Shown: positions 33,461 through 42,693 of the stretch, piece after piece | How the letters are laid out: each line of letters opens with the position of its first letter | How positions within the stretch are numbered: the stretch's first letter is position 1 | NCBI GenBank assembly: GCA_024233435.1 | Contig: JACKPQ010000001.1 | Coordinates: forward strand, 186,001-250,000 | Reading direction: 5' to 3' | DNA: 64,000 bases | From: Chlamydiales bacterium | GTDB taxonomy: Bacteria; Chlamydiota; Chlamydiia; Chlamydiales; JACKPQ01 | Notes under the pieces: model-generated | The model's input: only the letters and a program-made list of their open reading frames with translations | Database searches by the model: none | What the model was told of the DNA's origin: nothing | Translations under genes and position numbers: made by a program

Positions 33461-33787
33461 TCAGAGCTTCAGCTTGATTTGAATAGGGAGCTTAATTTGA
33501 AAAAATTTGATGTTTAGTTTTGGCTGACTCGGGATTGCTGTGTCGATATTTTCCATTTGTTTGCAATGGGCGTGGTAATAGTTTAGATATTTGAGCTCTG
33601 GCGAGTAGATGTTCCAGTAGCCTGATACTGGTTTTGCAATGTGTTGCTTAAGTCGCTCTTCGGCTTGACGGTTCAACTCAAGCGCAAGTGTGCTAAAACT
33701 GTTACCGTCTTTTGGAATATAGGAAAACGTATTCATAGTTGGGTTCATAAAGTTGGTCGCTATTAGACATAAGACGGTTGCAATCAT
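33461..33787 (-). CDS. Hypothetical protein downstream of lepB
   Basis: 108 residues. The ATG at 33787 overlaps the lepB stop (33784-33786), indicating translational coupling. No family is recognised. The N-terminus is hydrophobic (MIATVLCLIATNFM), the middle has a helix (LALELNRQAEERLKQHI), and the C-terminus ends KLPIQIKLKL. The coupling to lepB argues that the gene is real. A role in export is only a guess from position. Confidence 0.5.
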   Translation of the reverse strand: MIATVLCLIATNFMNPTMNTFSYIPKDGNSFSTLALELNRQAEERLKQHIAKPVSGYWNIYSPELKYLNYYHAHCKQMENIDTAIPSQPKLNIKFFQIKLPIQIKLKL

Positions 33788-35607
33788 TTGTTCTCCTTTT
33801 CTTCTTTTATTTCGGGCCTAGGCCCGAGGTCTAATGGTAACTTGTGTGTGGTATTGTGATGGCGCCAGCCGAAGTAGATGCCGATTGCAGCAAGTGCCCA
33901 AATGACGAGATTAGGTAGCGTTAACCATGGATAGGGGGGCTGTATAGGTGTGCCAAATCTTGGGCCAGGTGGCCAAAAGATAAAGCTTGGTGCGCCGCGC
34001 AAGTTGCCTTCTGGCACAAAACCAAAAGCTCTTGAATCGGCTGACATAGGGTAGTTGTCCCCAAGAGCAAGGTAGTGCTTGTCGGGAACTTTCATGCCAT
34101 AGCGTTTGATGATCTCTTTAGTTGGGGCTCCTGTATCGATAAAGGGAGGGCTTCTAGAGAGTTTTTCGAATTCTGTGAAGCTCTTAAGCGCTGGATCTTC
34201 TTTTTTGATGATAGGCATGTTCATGGTGTAAAAATCACCATTGCGAAAGAAAGCGTAGCGATGGATCAAGGGGCGTTGATCTGGATAGGCGGGTCTAAAG
34301 GGCTCTGCAAACGAAATACCAAGGTTATAAAGTGTGAGGAGACGCTCAAAGTTATATTGATTTAAGGGGTGCTGCTCGCTGAGTTTTTTTGCTACGCCAA
34401 ATGGGTATATTTTGTAGGCGATACCGTTTTGAAATTCATAAGTTCCGTCTGGGATACCTGGCAGGTAAGGAGCCATGTATCGGTAGTTTTTTGGTGTGCC
34501 GTAGGCATGGGCCTTACCGCTGGCTACAATAAAGCGAGCTGTGGTCAGCGACTTATAAAGTGTATTTAGGTGCGCTTGATCTAAGGGAAGCAGTGATTTT
34601 GTGAGCTCAAAATTGGGTTGGGGCTTGCCATCATAGCCCTTTATGATGTTGATATGTTTGATTGATGGGTGATGGCTGAGCTCGAGATAGGCGGGAGCTG
34701 CCCTTGTGATGAGTTTGGTGTGAAATTGTGTTGCTTGTTTTGATGTAAGAAGGCGGCACATAGCAAAGTTTTTGATGCCCCACATGTCAAAGTAATCAGG
34801 GGCATCTGCAAGGACCTCTCCTCTGCGGTTGGCAAAGAGCTTGGCCAGTGGCTCGCCGGTTTGCACAATCGTTGCCGGAGAGTAGATCCCATTGGGATTG
34901 GGCCTTGCTGGAAGCTTGATTTGACCATCAAAATCGATGAAGGGAACATGGTTGACATAATCTAATTCTGCTGGTTGGAGCTGGCTTGTAATGTCGTTGC
35001 CCTCTCGATCGACGCCGTAGATGCGGCCGCCATAAAAATAGAGGGTATCGCCTGGTAGACCCATCATGCGCTTCACATACTGCTTTTTGCCTGGGAAAAT
35101 ATAGAAATACATCATGTTGCTGTCAGGGATGTCCATGTCAGCTGTTGTAAAGACAAAGATGCCATTTCTGTGTGCTAGCTTAGGGTCGAAATAGAAATGT
35201 TTAGGAAGGCGTGGAATGTTGATGCCAAAGGTGGTTTTTGAAACGACAAGATGATCTTGCTCTTTGAGGGTAGGGCGCATGGATCCAGTGGGGATTTGCA
35301 TGAGCTCAAACCACATCTGGCGGATGCCGATGGCAAGAATGAGAATGCCAACAAGGCCTAAAGTTGCATTGAGCCAATGTCTCCAGGCAGGTGGCGCCAA
35401 ATGTTTTTCAAAGGATGCGTTTAGCTCTTTTGCACACGCTGATGCTTGAGCACGGTTCTTGGCAAGGATGGCGGCTTGCGTTTTATCCAGGTGGTCAAAA
35501 AGCTCTTGTTGTACCTGGATGGGGAGTGTGTTTTTCTTTCGCTTGTAGGATTTGAAAACGTGGCGCAAGATCTGTTTGCATTTGCGCATGAATAAAACTT
35601 TTCTCAT
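33784..35607 (-). CDS. lepB: Signal peptidase I, chlamydial long form
   Basis: 607 residues, about twice the length of E. coli-type enzymes, as in chlamydiae. A membrane helix at about 80-98 precedes the catalytic serine motif IPTGSMRPTL (S109). The general base is K179 in YVKRMMGLPGDTL. Box E follows near the C-terminus as ALGDNYPMSADSR, then a second membrane helix (LPNLVIWALAAIGIYFG). An insertion of about 300 residues separates the Lys and box E. The enzyme removes signal peptides in the inner membrane. Gene order next to the following conserved protein is shared with Chlamydia (CT020-CT021, from memory). Confidence 0.93.
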   Translation of the reverse strand: MRKVLFMRKCKQILRHVFKSYKRKKNTLPIQVQQELFDHLDKTQAAILAKNRAQASACAKELNASFEKHLAPPAWRHWLNATLGLVGILILAIGIRQMWFELMQIPTGSMRPTLKEQDHLVVSKTTFGINIPRLPKHFYFDPKLAHRNGIFVFTTADMDIPDSNMMYFYIFPGKKQYVKRMMGLPGDTLYFYGGRIYGVDREGNDITSQLQPAELDYVNHVPFIDFDGQIKLPARPNPNGIYSPATIVQTGEPLAKLFANRRGEVLADAPDYFDMWGIKNFAMCRLLTSKQATQFHTKLITRAAPAYLELSHHPSIKHINIIKGYDGKPQPNFELTKSLLPLDQAHLNTLYKSLTTARFIVASGKAHAYGTPKNYRYMAPYLPGIPDGTYEFQNGIAYKIYPFGVAKKLSEQHPLNQYNFERLLTLYNLGISFAEPFRPAYPDQRPLIHRYAFFRNGDFYTMNMPIIKKEDPALKSFTEFEKLSRSPPFIDTGAPTKEIIKRYGMKVPDKHYLALGDNYPMSADSRAFGFVPEGNLRGAPSFIFWPPGPRFGTPIQPPYPWLTLPNLVIWALAAIGIYFGWRHHNTTHKLPLDLGPRPEIKEEKENK

Positions 35608-35633
35608 AGGAGCTCAAGTCTAAAGCAACAGGC

Positions 35634-36593
35634 TTAATTTGGCAATGGCGGCAGTTCAACAAAGATATGTGGGTGGGATGAGGGCGTTAGCATGAGCTCA
35701 GCGCCAGGAGGAATTTGGCTAGGATCGATGGTGATTTCTATGAGCTCTGTGTCAATGCGGTTTTCAAGAAAATTGATTTTTTTGATTTGGTCACCAGTTG
35801 TATAAAGCTCGAAGTTTTTGTAGTAGCTGGGAGCGTTGATTTTTAGGGTATAAGATTTGCCCTGCTTCATGTAGGCGCCTAAAGTGATGGGGTAGCGCCT
35901 TGGCATGTGCTTGCGCGGTGTTTTAAAATCATAGCCAGAGTCCACTGCGCGCAATTTTTGATCAATCATTCCCTGCACCTCGACCCAATAAGGGAAGGGG
36001 AAAGCGTTGTTATCGGCATCAAAGTAAAGGTCGATTTTGCGCTTTGATAGCTCAGAGCCATCTTTTGGCCAACGTGTATTCATCACGGTAAAGTTCGCTT
36101 TTGGAGCAGTATTGCCATCGATAATTTTTGGTGGATTCCAGATTTTTCGAATGTCAATAGCATGATGTGGAGGCTCAGCGCCAATCCGCTTGCGCTGCTT
36201 TTCATCGACAGGTTTTAGGTCCAGTTGCATGAGCGTTGAAAAAAGGTTTTGACCATCTTTGGGTTTCATCCAGCTCGAATGGGTGAAGGAAAAGCATTCG
36301 AGAAGATCTGCACTTTCTTTATCAAATTCGTAAAGGGTCCAGCCTGTGTTGCCGGGGGCTTCTTTTTCTACCCAGGCTTTCCAGTCAAAATCGGTTGTAA
36401 CAATGTGAGCAGGTGCTGAGATTTCTTCAATAATAAAAGTGTCATCTCTTTGGCTGTGAAGGTGCAATAATGTGTAGGATTTTTTGCTCTCTGTGACGAT
36501 AAAGCTGCCTACCTGAGCTGTTTTTAGCCTCTCAGAAAGCGCATTCGAAAAAAGAGAATAAGTGCATGCAAGCAAAATCAATAACCATTTCAT
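35634..36593 (-). CDS. Conserved chlamydial exported protein
   Basis: 319 residues from the ATG at 36593 (AGAGGT upstream), beginning MKWLLILLACTYSLFSNALS, a signal peptide. The body is rich in beta strands (YTLLHLHSQRDDTFIIEEIS, IDLYFDADNNAFPFPYWVE). I know of no functional name. It lies 26 bases upstream of lepB on the same strand, where Chlamydia has the uncharacterised gene CT021, so I take it as that conserved neighbour. It is probably periplasmic. Confidence 0.6.
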   Translation of the reverse strand: MKWLLILLACTYSLFSNALSERLKTAQVGSFIVTESKKSYTLLHLHSQRDDTFIIEEISAPAHIVTTDFDWKAWVEKEAPGNTGWTLYEFDKESADLLECFSFTHSSWMKPKDGQNLFSTLMQLDLKPVDEKQRKRIGAEPPHHAIDIRKIWNPPKIIDGNTAPKANFTVMNTRWPKDGSELSKRKIDLYFDADNNAFPFPYWVEVQGMIDQKLRAVDSGYDFKTPRKHMPRRYPITLGAYMKQGKSYTLKINAPSYYKNFELYTTGDQIKKINFLENRIDTELIEITIDPSQIPPGAELMLTPSSHPHIFVELPPLPN

Positions 36594-36717
36594 GACCTCT
36601 ATTGTACCATACCTGCATTTATGTGTGGATTTCAAAAAAACATTTGTTATAAAGGGGCTTGAGGTTTAAGTCTCACCCGCTTATGATGTGGGCAATTATG
36701 GCAACTTTTGGAAAGAT

Positions 36718-38169
36718 ATGAGTCTACTTGCACAAGTTACACGCCCCTGTACACAGTCACTGGTGCAAGATTACACTTCAGCATCTTTTTTAGAAGATGC
36801 GGTTTTTAGCTCTTTTCATGTGATTTCACTGCTCATTTTTGCTTTAGCGATCTGCCACACCTTTTTTGCCAATAAGTTTACAGCTGTTGCTCGCCGTCTG
36901 GAGGCTGCGCATCACAAAAAAAGACGACGTGTGAAGCGCCCCACTGATAGCGAAATTTTCAATGACGTAGATATGCATGACAAAAGCTTTGTTGCTGAAA
37001 TCTTTTACTTCTTGGGAGAGGTCGAAGTTATCTTTGGCATCTGGGTGCTTCCTCTTTTTATTGCAATCAGCAGCTTTTACAACTGGAAGACGGCCGTTGC
37101 CTACGTTAATGAAAGAGCTTATACTGAGCCAATTTTTGTTGTTGTCGTCATGTGTTTAACAGCAACGCGCCCTCTTGTGAGGGTTGCAGAGCAGTCCATG
37201 CGTAAAATTTCCCATGCTTTGGGAGGGTCTGTTTCAGCTTGGTGGCTTGTCATCTTAACGATTGGACCAATCCTTGGTTCCTTCATTACTGAAGCGGGCG
37301 CTATGACGCTTTCAGCCCTTCTTTTAGGGCGTCAGTTTTACCAGTATAAACCTACGGCAAAGCTTGCCTATATGACCATCGGCTTGCTCTTTGTTAACGT
37401 CTCTGTTGGCGGTATTTTGACAAACTTTGCAGCGCCCCCTGTTCTTATTGTTTCAAAGTGCTGGGGTTGGTCATCCACTTATATGTTCACATACTTTGGC
37501 TGGAAAGCGGTAACGGGGATTATCTTGAGCAATTGCATTGCTTGGTTTGTCTTCAAAAAGGAATTTAGATCTTTGCAGGCAAACAAAAAAGATATGAAGG
37601 ATCACCACGAGGTGCAAGAAGATAAGGCGCCTGTGCCTTTATGGATTACCGCCACCCACGTTGCTCTATTGTTTTGGATTGTCCTCAATGCTCACTACCC
37701 ACCTGTATTCATCGGGAGCTTTTTGCTCTTTATTGGTTTTCATCATGCTACAGCACCGCACCAATTTGCTCTTTCGCTAAAGCGGCCGATTCTGGTTGGA
37801 TTCTTCTTGGCAGGGCTTGTCATTCACGGTGGGCTTCAAGGGTGGTGGATTGAGCCTCTTCTCGGAGGTTTGCAAGAAGGGGCTTTGATGCTTACCGGGA
37901 CCATTCTTACAGCTTTCAATGACAACGCGGCTGTAACATATCTAGCATCTTTACTGCCAAACTTAAGCGAATCGCTTAAGCAAGCCATCATGAGCGGTGT
38001 GGTCATTGGTGGTGGTCTTACAGTGATTGCCAACGCGCCAAACCCTGCTGGTCAAATGCTATTGCGCAAATATTTTAAAGGGGGCATCTCGCCACTTTAT
38101 CTATTTTTTGCAGCTCTAGGCCCAACCATTATCTTCTTTTCGATATTTTATCTTGCGCTGGGTTCGTAG
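36718..38169 (+). CDS. Putative Na+/H+ antiporter, Na_H_antiport_3 type
   Basis: 483 residues from the ATG at 36718 (GGAAAG upstream); a GTG start at 36688 would add ten. About eleven membrane segments. ITEAGAMTLSALLLG, GGILTNFAAPPVLIV and LTAFNDNAAVTYLASLLP carry the charged or amide residues of antiporter half-helices. The family (PF07399) occurs in chlamydiae and some proteobacteria, and its ion specificity is inferred. It would maintain a sodium or proton gradient across the inner membrane. Its 3' end overlaps the convergent kinase gene by 22 bases. Confidence 0.8.
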   Translation: MSLLAQVTRPCTQSLVQDYTSASFLEDAVFSSFHVISLLIFALAICHTFFANKFTAVARRLEAAHHKKRRRVKRPTDSEIFNDVDMHDKSFVAEIFYFLGEVEVIFGIWVLPLFIAISSFYNWKTAVAYVNERAYTEPIFVVVVMCLTATRPLVRVAEQSMRKISHALGGSVSAWWLVILTIGPILGSFITEAGAMTLSALLLGRQFYQYKPTAKLAYMTIGLLFVNVSVGGILTNFAAPPVLIVSKCWGWSSTYMFTYFGWKAVTGIILSNCIAWFVFKKEFRSLQANKKDMKDHHEVQEDKAPVPLWITATHVALLFWIVLNAHYPPVFIGSFLLFIGFHHATAPHQFALSLKRPILVGFFLAGLVIHGGLQGWWIEPLLGGLQEGALMLTGTILTAFNDNAAVTYLASLLPNLSESLKQAIMSGVVIGGGLTVIANAPNPAGQMLLRKYFKGGISPLYLFFAALGPTIIFFSIFYLALGS

Positions 38170-38648
38170 AGTTTTCTGGCTTCTTTAGATGTTTTGATGT
38201 GGATCAACTCTGCTTGTGTGTTTAGTTGCGCAATCCTGCTTTTACGCCTGCGATAGGTTTTAAAAATATGCTTGAGTAGCCAAAAAAACTGGCGGCGTGT
38301 TTGGTAATTGCCGTTACAGATAGTTTCTTTATTCATGCTTTGAATAATGCCGCGTTTGACGATGCGCCAAAGCAGGACTATAAAGGGCAAATCTAGCCAA
38401 ATAATGGTTGTAGCTCGTGGAACTGTTATATGATGGAATTTGCTATAATTACCGCATAGTATCCAGGACTCTTTCGATATGACTTGGGTGATTCGCTGCT
38501 CAAAGTCGTCTTTTTCACGCGCCTGCCAGTTGGGCAGCCAATAAAGGTCGTCCAAATCAGCGCAGGGAATGTTTAGCTTTGCGGCTAGCTTTTTTCCAAG
38601 GGTGGTTTTACCAGACCCTGTTGTACCCATGATTATAATGCGTGGCAC
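38148..38648 (-). CDS. P-loop kinase-like protein (topology-modulation/AAA family)
   Basis: 166 residues from GTG at 38648, which has AGGAG five bases upstream; the frame also permits GTG at 38654. Walker A is IIIMGTTGSGKTTLGKKLA at the N-terminus. LDDLYWLPNWQAREKDDF and WILCGNYSKFHH fit the adenylate-kinase-like 'topology modulation protein' (FlaR) family. The substrate is unknown. It overlaps the tag gene by about 16 bases and forms an operon with it and carbonic anhydrase. Confidence 0.75.
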   Translation of the reverse strand: MPRIIIMGTTGSGKTTLGKKLAAKLNIPCADLDDLYWLPNWQAREKDDFEQRITQVISKESWILCGNYSKFHHITVPRATTIIWLDLPFIVLLWRIVKRGIIQSMNKETICNGNYQTRRQFFWLLKHIFKTYRRRKSRIAQLNTQAELIHIKTSKEARKLYEPSAR

Positions 38649-39199
38649 CAGCACTCCTGAGTGTGATCGTTAACCATTCCAACGGCTTGCATGAATGAGT
38701 AAATGATTGTTGGACCAACAAACCTCATACCCCGTTTTTGTAGGTCTTTGCTTAGCGCTTGACTCTCTTGTGTCTGACAGGGGACATCTGAAAATGTTTT
38801 CCAATTTCCAGTTAAGGGCTTATTGTTGACAAAGGCCCAAACGTAACGGTCGAAAGAGCCAAACTCACGCTGGATCTCTAAAAATGATCGCGCATTTGTT
38901 CTTGCGCTTGCAATCTTAAGGCGATTACGGATAATTTTGGGATTTTGATGGAGCAGCTCGAGCTCTTTATCTGTCATGGCAGCAACTCTGATTGGATCAA
39001 ACTGGTGAAAAGCTTCTCGATAACCCTCGCGCCGTTTCAAAATGATCTCCCAACTTAAGCCTGCTTGTGCCCCTTCTAAACAGAGCATCTCAAATAAGTG
39101 GCAATCGTCATGAGAAGGAACTGCCCATTCGTGGTCATGATAGATTTCGTAAAAGGGCTTGCCAGAACCAAAGCATCTTACTTTATCCATTGAGCTCAT
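38633..39199 (-). CDS. tag: DNA-3-methyladenine glycosylase I
   Basis: 188 residues from the ATG at 39199, which overlaps the stop of the carbonic anhydrase gene (ATGA). Matches TagI throughout: YEIYHDHEWAVPSHDD, LFEMLCLEGAQAGLSWE, the helix-hairpin-helix region NRLKIASARTNARSF, RGMRFVGPTIIYSFMQAVG and MVNDHTQECWC. The zinc ligands C9 and H21 at the front and His/Cys in the VNDHTQECWC tail are present. The enzyme removes 3-methyladenine from DNA to start base-excision repair. Confidence 0.93.
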   Translation of the reverse strand: MSSMDKVRCFGSGKPFYEIYHDHEWAVPSHDDCHLFEMLCLEGAQAGLSWEIILKRREGYREAFHQFDPIRVAAMTDKELELLHQNPKIIRNRLKIASARTNARSFLEIQREFGSFDRYVWAFVNNKPLTGNWKTFSDVPCQTQESQALSKDLQKRGMRFVGPTIIYSFMQAVGMVNDHTQECWCHAL

Positions 39200-39807
39200 A
39201 TCTGATCGGTTTTGGATGAAATGCAACAGTTAAGATCTTTGAGTAGCCCTGTGGCTATATCATAGACCCAACCGTGGACACAAAGTTTTTTGCCACTCGC
39301 CCAGGCATTTTGTACAACCGGCGTTTGGCAGATGTTTTTAACTTGTTGTTTGGCGTTGAGCTCGACGATGTATTGTGATTGCTCAGATGGGTTTGCCATG
39401 GCAGCAAGATTTTCTTTTTCATGCGCGCAGATTTTATGCACAGGATGGAGCCATTGATCAATGAGTCCATCAGCTTTGTTTTCAATCGCTGCCTCTACAC
39501 CTCCGCAGCCATAGTGACCGCAGACAATGATATGCTCGATATGTAGGGCCTCGACAGCAAACTGCAAAACGGAATGGGAGTTGAGATCTGCTTGAGGAAA
39601 CAAATTGGCGATATTGCGATGAACGAACAACTCGCCTGGCTGCAAGCCAATGAGCTCGGAGGCAGGAACACGACTATCTGAGCAACCAATCCAAAGGTAT
39701 TTTGGGGTTTGCTTTTCTGAAAGGCGCTCAAAAATGGAGGGATCGCTTTTAATTTTTTGCTCAGCCCACCGCTTGTTATTTTCAAATAAATGTTTTAATT
39801 CTCGCAT
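39196..39807 (-). CDS. can: Beta-class carbonic anhydrase
   Basis: 203 residues interconverting CO2 and bicarbonate. The zinc ligands C42, H98 and C101 are visible in IGCSDSRVPAS and VCGHYGCGG, with the Asp-Arg dyad D44/R46. Length and motifs are those of E. coli Can. It begins a three-gene operon (can, tag, P-loop kinase), each start overlapping the previous stop. In the cytoplasm it would supply bicarbonate for carboxylases. Confidence 0.93.
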   Translation of the reverse strand: MRELKHLFENNKRWAEQKIKSDPSIFERLSEKQTPKYLWIGCSDSRVPASELIGLQPGELFVHRNIANLFPQADLNSHSVLQFAVEALHIEHIIVCGHYGCGGVEAAIENKADGLIDQWLHPVHKICAHEKENLAAMANPSEQSQYIVELNAKQQVKNICQTPVVQNAWASGKKLCVHGWVYDIATGLLKDLNCCISSKTDQI

Positions 39808-39892
39808 GAATACACCCTAAGTTTAGTACCGAATCATTGTAAATCGAACGCCACAATTTTAGCAAACCAACAAAAAAATTTAATGACTAACC

Positions 39893-42085
39893 TTAGAAAT
39901 AAACTGAAGTGGGGTCGATGTCGACGACCATGCGGACGTTACGGTGGGAAGGAGGTGTTTTGTTAAGGGCGTTGTGCAAAGGGGCAAGGCTTATTCCCTT
40001 TACCAAGAATTGGTAGCGGTAGTTTTTTTTGATGCGCTCGCAGCCGCAGGGTGTAACGGGCAGGAGTAAAAGAGAGGGGGGTAAGTGCTTTGTAAGTTCA
40101 TCGCGCATTGTGAGTGCGGCGTTTTGCGTTTGCATCTCGTCCATGCCTGAAAAGATAAAACGCGCAAGGCGGGTGAGGGGAGGGTAGTCAAAGAGCTTGC
40201 GCACTGATAGCTCTTCCTCGAAAAAGAGGGGGTAGTTTTCAGTGGATGCATGAACAATAATGGGGTGGTCAGGCAGCTGCGTTTGGATGATCACCTCGCC
40301 GGGGAGCTCGCTGCGCCCGGAGCGCCCAGAAACTTGGGCAAGGAGCTGAAAGGTTTGCTCAGAAGCGCGAAAGTCGGGGATGTTAAGCGCTGAATCGCTG
40401 TTGAGGACGCCGACAAGTGTTACAGAGGGGAAGTGCAGGCCCTTGGCAATCATTTGTGTGCCGATGAGCACATCAGCTTTGCCAGCTCGAAATTGTTTAA
40501 AGAGGCGATCGTGAGCCCCTTTATGACGCGTTGTATCAGCATCCATGCGCAGGGTGCGGATTTCTGGAAAAATGGCGTGTAGGGCACGCTCGATCTGCTC
40601 TGTTCCAGCGCCTTTAAATTGCATGGCCGATGGTGCGTGGCAAGAGGGGCAGGTGGTTGGTGGCGGTCTTTGAGCAAAGCCGCAGGTGTGGCAATAGAGA
40701 GTGTTTTGGCTTTTGTGAAAGGTGAGAGAGACATCGCAATCGGGACATTTGTGCGTTTTGCCGCAGGCGCTGCATTTGAGGTAGGGGTTATAGCCGCGTC
40801 GGTTGAGAAAAAGCAGGGTTTGCTCGCCCCTTTCAAAGCGCTTTTTGATGCCTGTAAGAAGGGCGTCAGAAAAAAGCGAGAGTCCTTTTTCATACTCGCG
40901 CTGCATGTCGACGATATGAACTTTGGGAAGACGGGCATCAGTGGCTCGGTGACTCAATGTGTGCAGAATGTACTTGCCATTTTGTGCGTTGAAGTAGCTT
41001 TCTAGGGCAGGGGTTGCAGAACCAAGCACGACGGGGCAGTTTGAGAGTTTAGCTCTTACAATGGCAACATCGCGCGCATGGTAGCAAGGCATTTCATCAC
41101 TTTGTTTGTAGGAGTTGTCGTGCTCTTCGTCGACGATGATGAGCCCTAAGTTGTGAATGGGTGAAAACAGAGCTGATCGGGCTCCGATAGCTATGCGAAT
41201 TTCTCCGCTGCGGATGGCTTGCCAGGTGTCAAAGCGCTCTCCATCGCTCAAGCGGTGGTGCAAGATGGCAATTTTGGTTGGCAAGCGTGCTTTGAGCCGC
41301 TCAATGGTTTGAGCTGTGAGAGCAATTTCTGGGACGAGCATGATCACGCCCCTGTTTTCTTTGAGGGCAGCGTCGATGGCTTGCAGATAAACTTCTGTCT
41401 TGCCGCTGCCGGTAATGCCATGGATTAGGTGCGTTTTAAACGCGCTGAATTGGGCGATGGCATCAAGTGCTATTTGCTGCTGTTCGCTTAACTTTTTTGC
41501 CTTTGTTTGAAAAAAATCAGTCTCTTGCAAAGGCGTGCGATCAATTTGAAGATCTTTTTGCTCTAAGATCCCTTGCTTTGTCAGCGTGTCGATGGGGGAG
41601 CGAGAAGTTTTAGCTTTTTCTAAAAGCTCGGATAGCAAAAGCCCCTTTGGAGCTTTGAGCATGATATCGATCACTTGGGCTTGAGAGGGGTGAGAGCGCC
41701 TCAGCTCAGCTGCTAGATCAGTGAGCTTTTCGATCGAGTAAAGGCGTTTGACAAAGCGTTGCATTTTTGGTTTGGCCTTGCCCCGCACACTTGAAGGGAC
41801 CATCATGCGCAAAATCCGTCTTAAGGGGGTGCAATAGTAGCGGCTCATCCAGGAGGCAAGCTCAAAAAGCTCTGGGGGAACACTTGCTTCATCGAACAAA
41901 AGCGACTCGATGGGCTTGGTATTTTTGAATTCAGGAGAATCTTTGATGGCGATGATTGTACCCTTAACACTGCGATTGCGCAAAGGCACAAGAGCGCGCA
42001 TACCAATTTGAGCATCGCTTGGAGCTAAGTAATCCAGAGGGCGGTCAACGCCATCATCTAAAAGGAGTGTAACACACTTTTCCAT
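39893..42085 (-). CDS. priA: Primosomal replication protein N', helicase
   Basis: 730 residues. The N-terminal DNA-binding domain (LDYLAPSDAQIGMRALVPL) precedes helicase motifs: Walker A HGITGSGKTEVYL, Walker B IIVDEEHDNSYKQ, motif III LGSATPALES. An eight-Cys zinc region follows (CSACGKTHKCPDCD, CHTCG, CPSCHA). Motif V/VI are LIGTQMIAKGLHFPSVTL and QVSGRSGR. PriA restarts stalled forks by loading the replicative helicase. The start overlaps the upstream hypothetical gene by 28 bases, so ftsY, the hypothetical protein and priA are one transcript. Confidence 0.95.
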   Translation of the reverse strand: MEKCVTLLLDDGVDRPLDYLAPSDAQIGMRALVPLRNRSVKGTIIAIKDSPEFKNTKPIESLLFDEASVPPELFELASWMSRYYCTPLRRILRMMVPSSVRGKAKPKMQRFVKRLYSIEKLTDLAAELRRSHPSQAQVIDIMLKAPKGLLLSELLEKAKTSRSPIDTLTKQGILEQKDLQIDRTPLQETDFFQTKAKKLSEQQQIALDAIAQFSAFKTHLIHGITGSGKTEVYLQAIDAALKENRGVIMLVPEIALTAQTIERLKARLPTKIAILHHRLSDGERFDTWQAIRSGEIRIAIGARSALFSPIHNLGLIIVDEEHDNSYKQSDEMPCYHARDVAIVRAKLSNCPVVLGSATPALESYFNAQNGKYILHTLSHRATDARLPKVHIVDMQREYEKGLSLFSDALLTGIKKRFERGEQTLLFLNRRGYNPYLKCSACGKTHKCPDCDVSLTFHKSQNTLYCHTCGFAQRPPPTTCPSCHAPSAMQFKGAGTEQIERALHAIFPEIRTLRMDADTTRHKGAHDRLFKQFRAGKADVLIGTQMIAKGLHFPSVTLVGVLNSDSALNIPDFRASEQTFQLLAQVSGRSGRSELPGEVIIQTQLPDHPIIVHASTENYPLFFEEELSVRKLFDYPPLTRLARFIFSGMDEMQTQNAALTMRDELTKHLPPSLLLLPVTPCGCERIKKNYRYQFLVKGISLAPLHNALNKTPPSHRNVRMVVDIDPTSVYF

Positions 42086-42693
42086 AGAGCCGATTTAAGC
42101 ATGGGGTCTTTTAAGTAGATGTTAGGGTCGGGAAGCAGCAATAGTGGCTTGTCGTTTAAAAATCGCTTGGACTGACCGGGAATTTCCTTGAGGTAAGTGA
42201 GCAGCTGGCCAGTGAGCGCTGTATCGGGTGCAATGACAAGCTTAAGCTCAGCAGCAGTCAAAAAAACACTTGGGTCAATTTTGCTTGCTGGAATGGCGCG
42301 GCAGGGAGCAATGAGTGTATTGATTGCTTTGGATAAATTTATTAAAAGCTCTTTAACAAGTCCGCTTTCAGGGCCGAGTATCACAGCGATCACAGGTGCA
42401 AGGGAGAGCTGCCTCCAGCTTTCTTTGACATGTTTAGCCATCTGATCAGAGGGTGGCTGGATAGTTGTGATTCCAAGGGCTTCAAGTTTGCTGCTTGGAG
42501 CAGATGGGGCTGTGCGTTGGATCGGCTCCAGGGCGATGCTCGCCTTTTTTGGTTCGGGCGCTTTGATCGGTTGCGGCTCTGGTTTTGGCAGATCAAGAGT
42601 GCGGTGAGCAAAAAAAGCTGGCTTTCGCAAAGCTTGCTCGCGTGCGTGTGAGAGGGCAGATGTAATGAGCTCACGATAAGCTGAAGAGTTCAT
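42058..42693 (-). CDS. Hypothetical protein between ftsY and priA
   Basis: 211 residues. Residues 30-80 are a Pro/Lys/Ala-rich linker (PKPEPQPIKAPEPKK). Residues 90-211 are a folded alpha/beta region with hydrophobic strands (LAPVIAVILGPESGLVKELL, PLLLLPDPNIYL). No family is recognised. It overlaps ftsY by 23 bases and priA by 28, so it is surely translated. Its place in a core operon suggests a conserved chlamydial protein, possibly a replication or membrane accessory factor, which is inference. Confidence 0.6.
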   Translation of the reverse strand: MNSSAYRELITSALSHAREQALRKPAFFAHRTLDLPKPEPQPIKAPEPKKASIALEPIQRTAPSAPSSKLEALGITTIQPPSDQMAKHVKESWRQLSLAPVIAVILGPESGLVKELLINLSKAINTLIAPCRAIPASKIDPSVFLTAAELKLVIAPDTALTGQLLTYLKEIPGQSKRFLNDKPLLLLPDPNIYLKDPMLKSALWKSVLHSF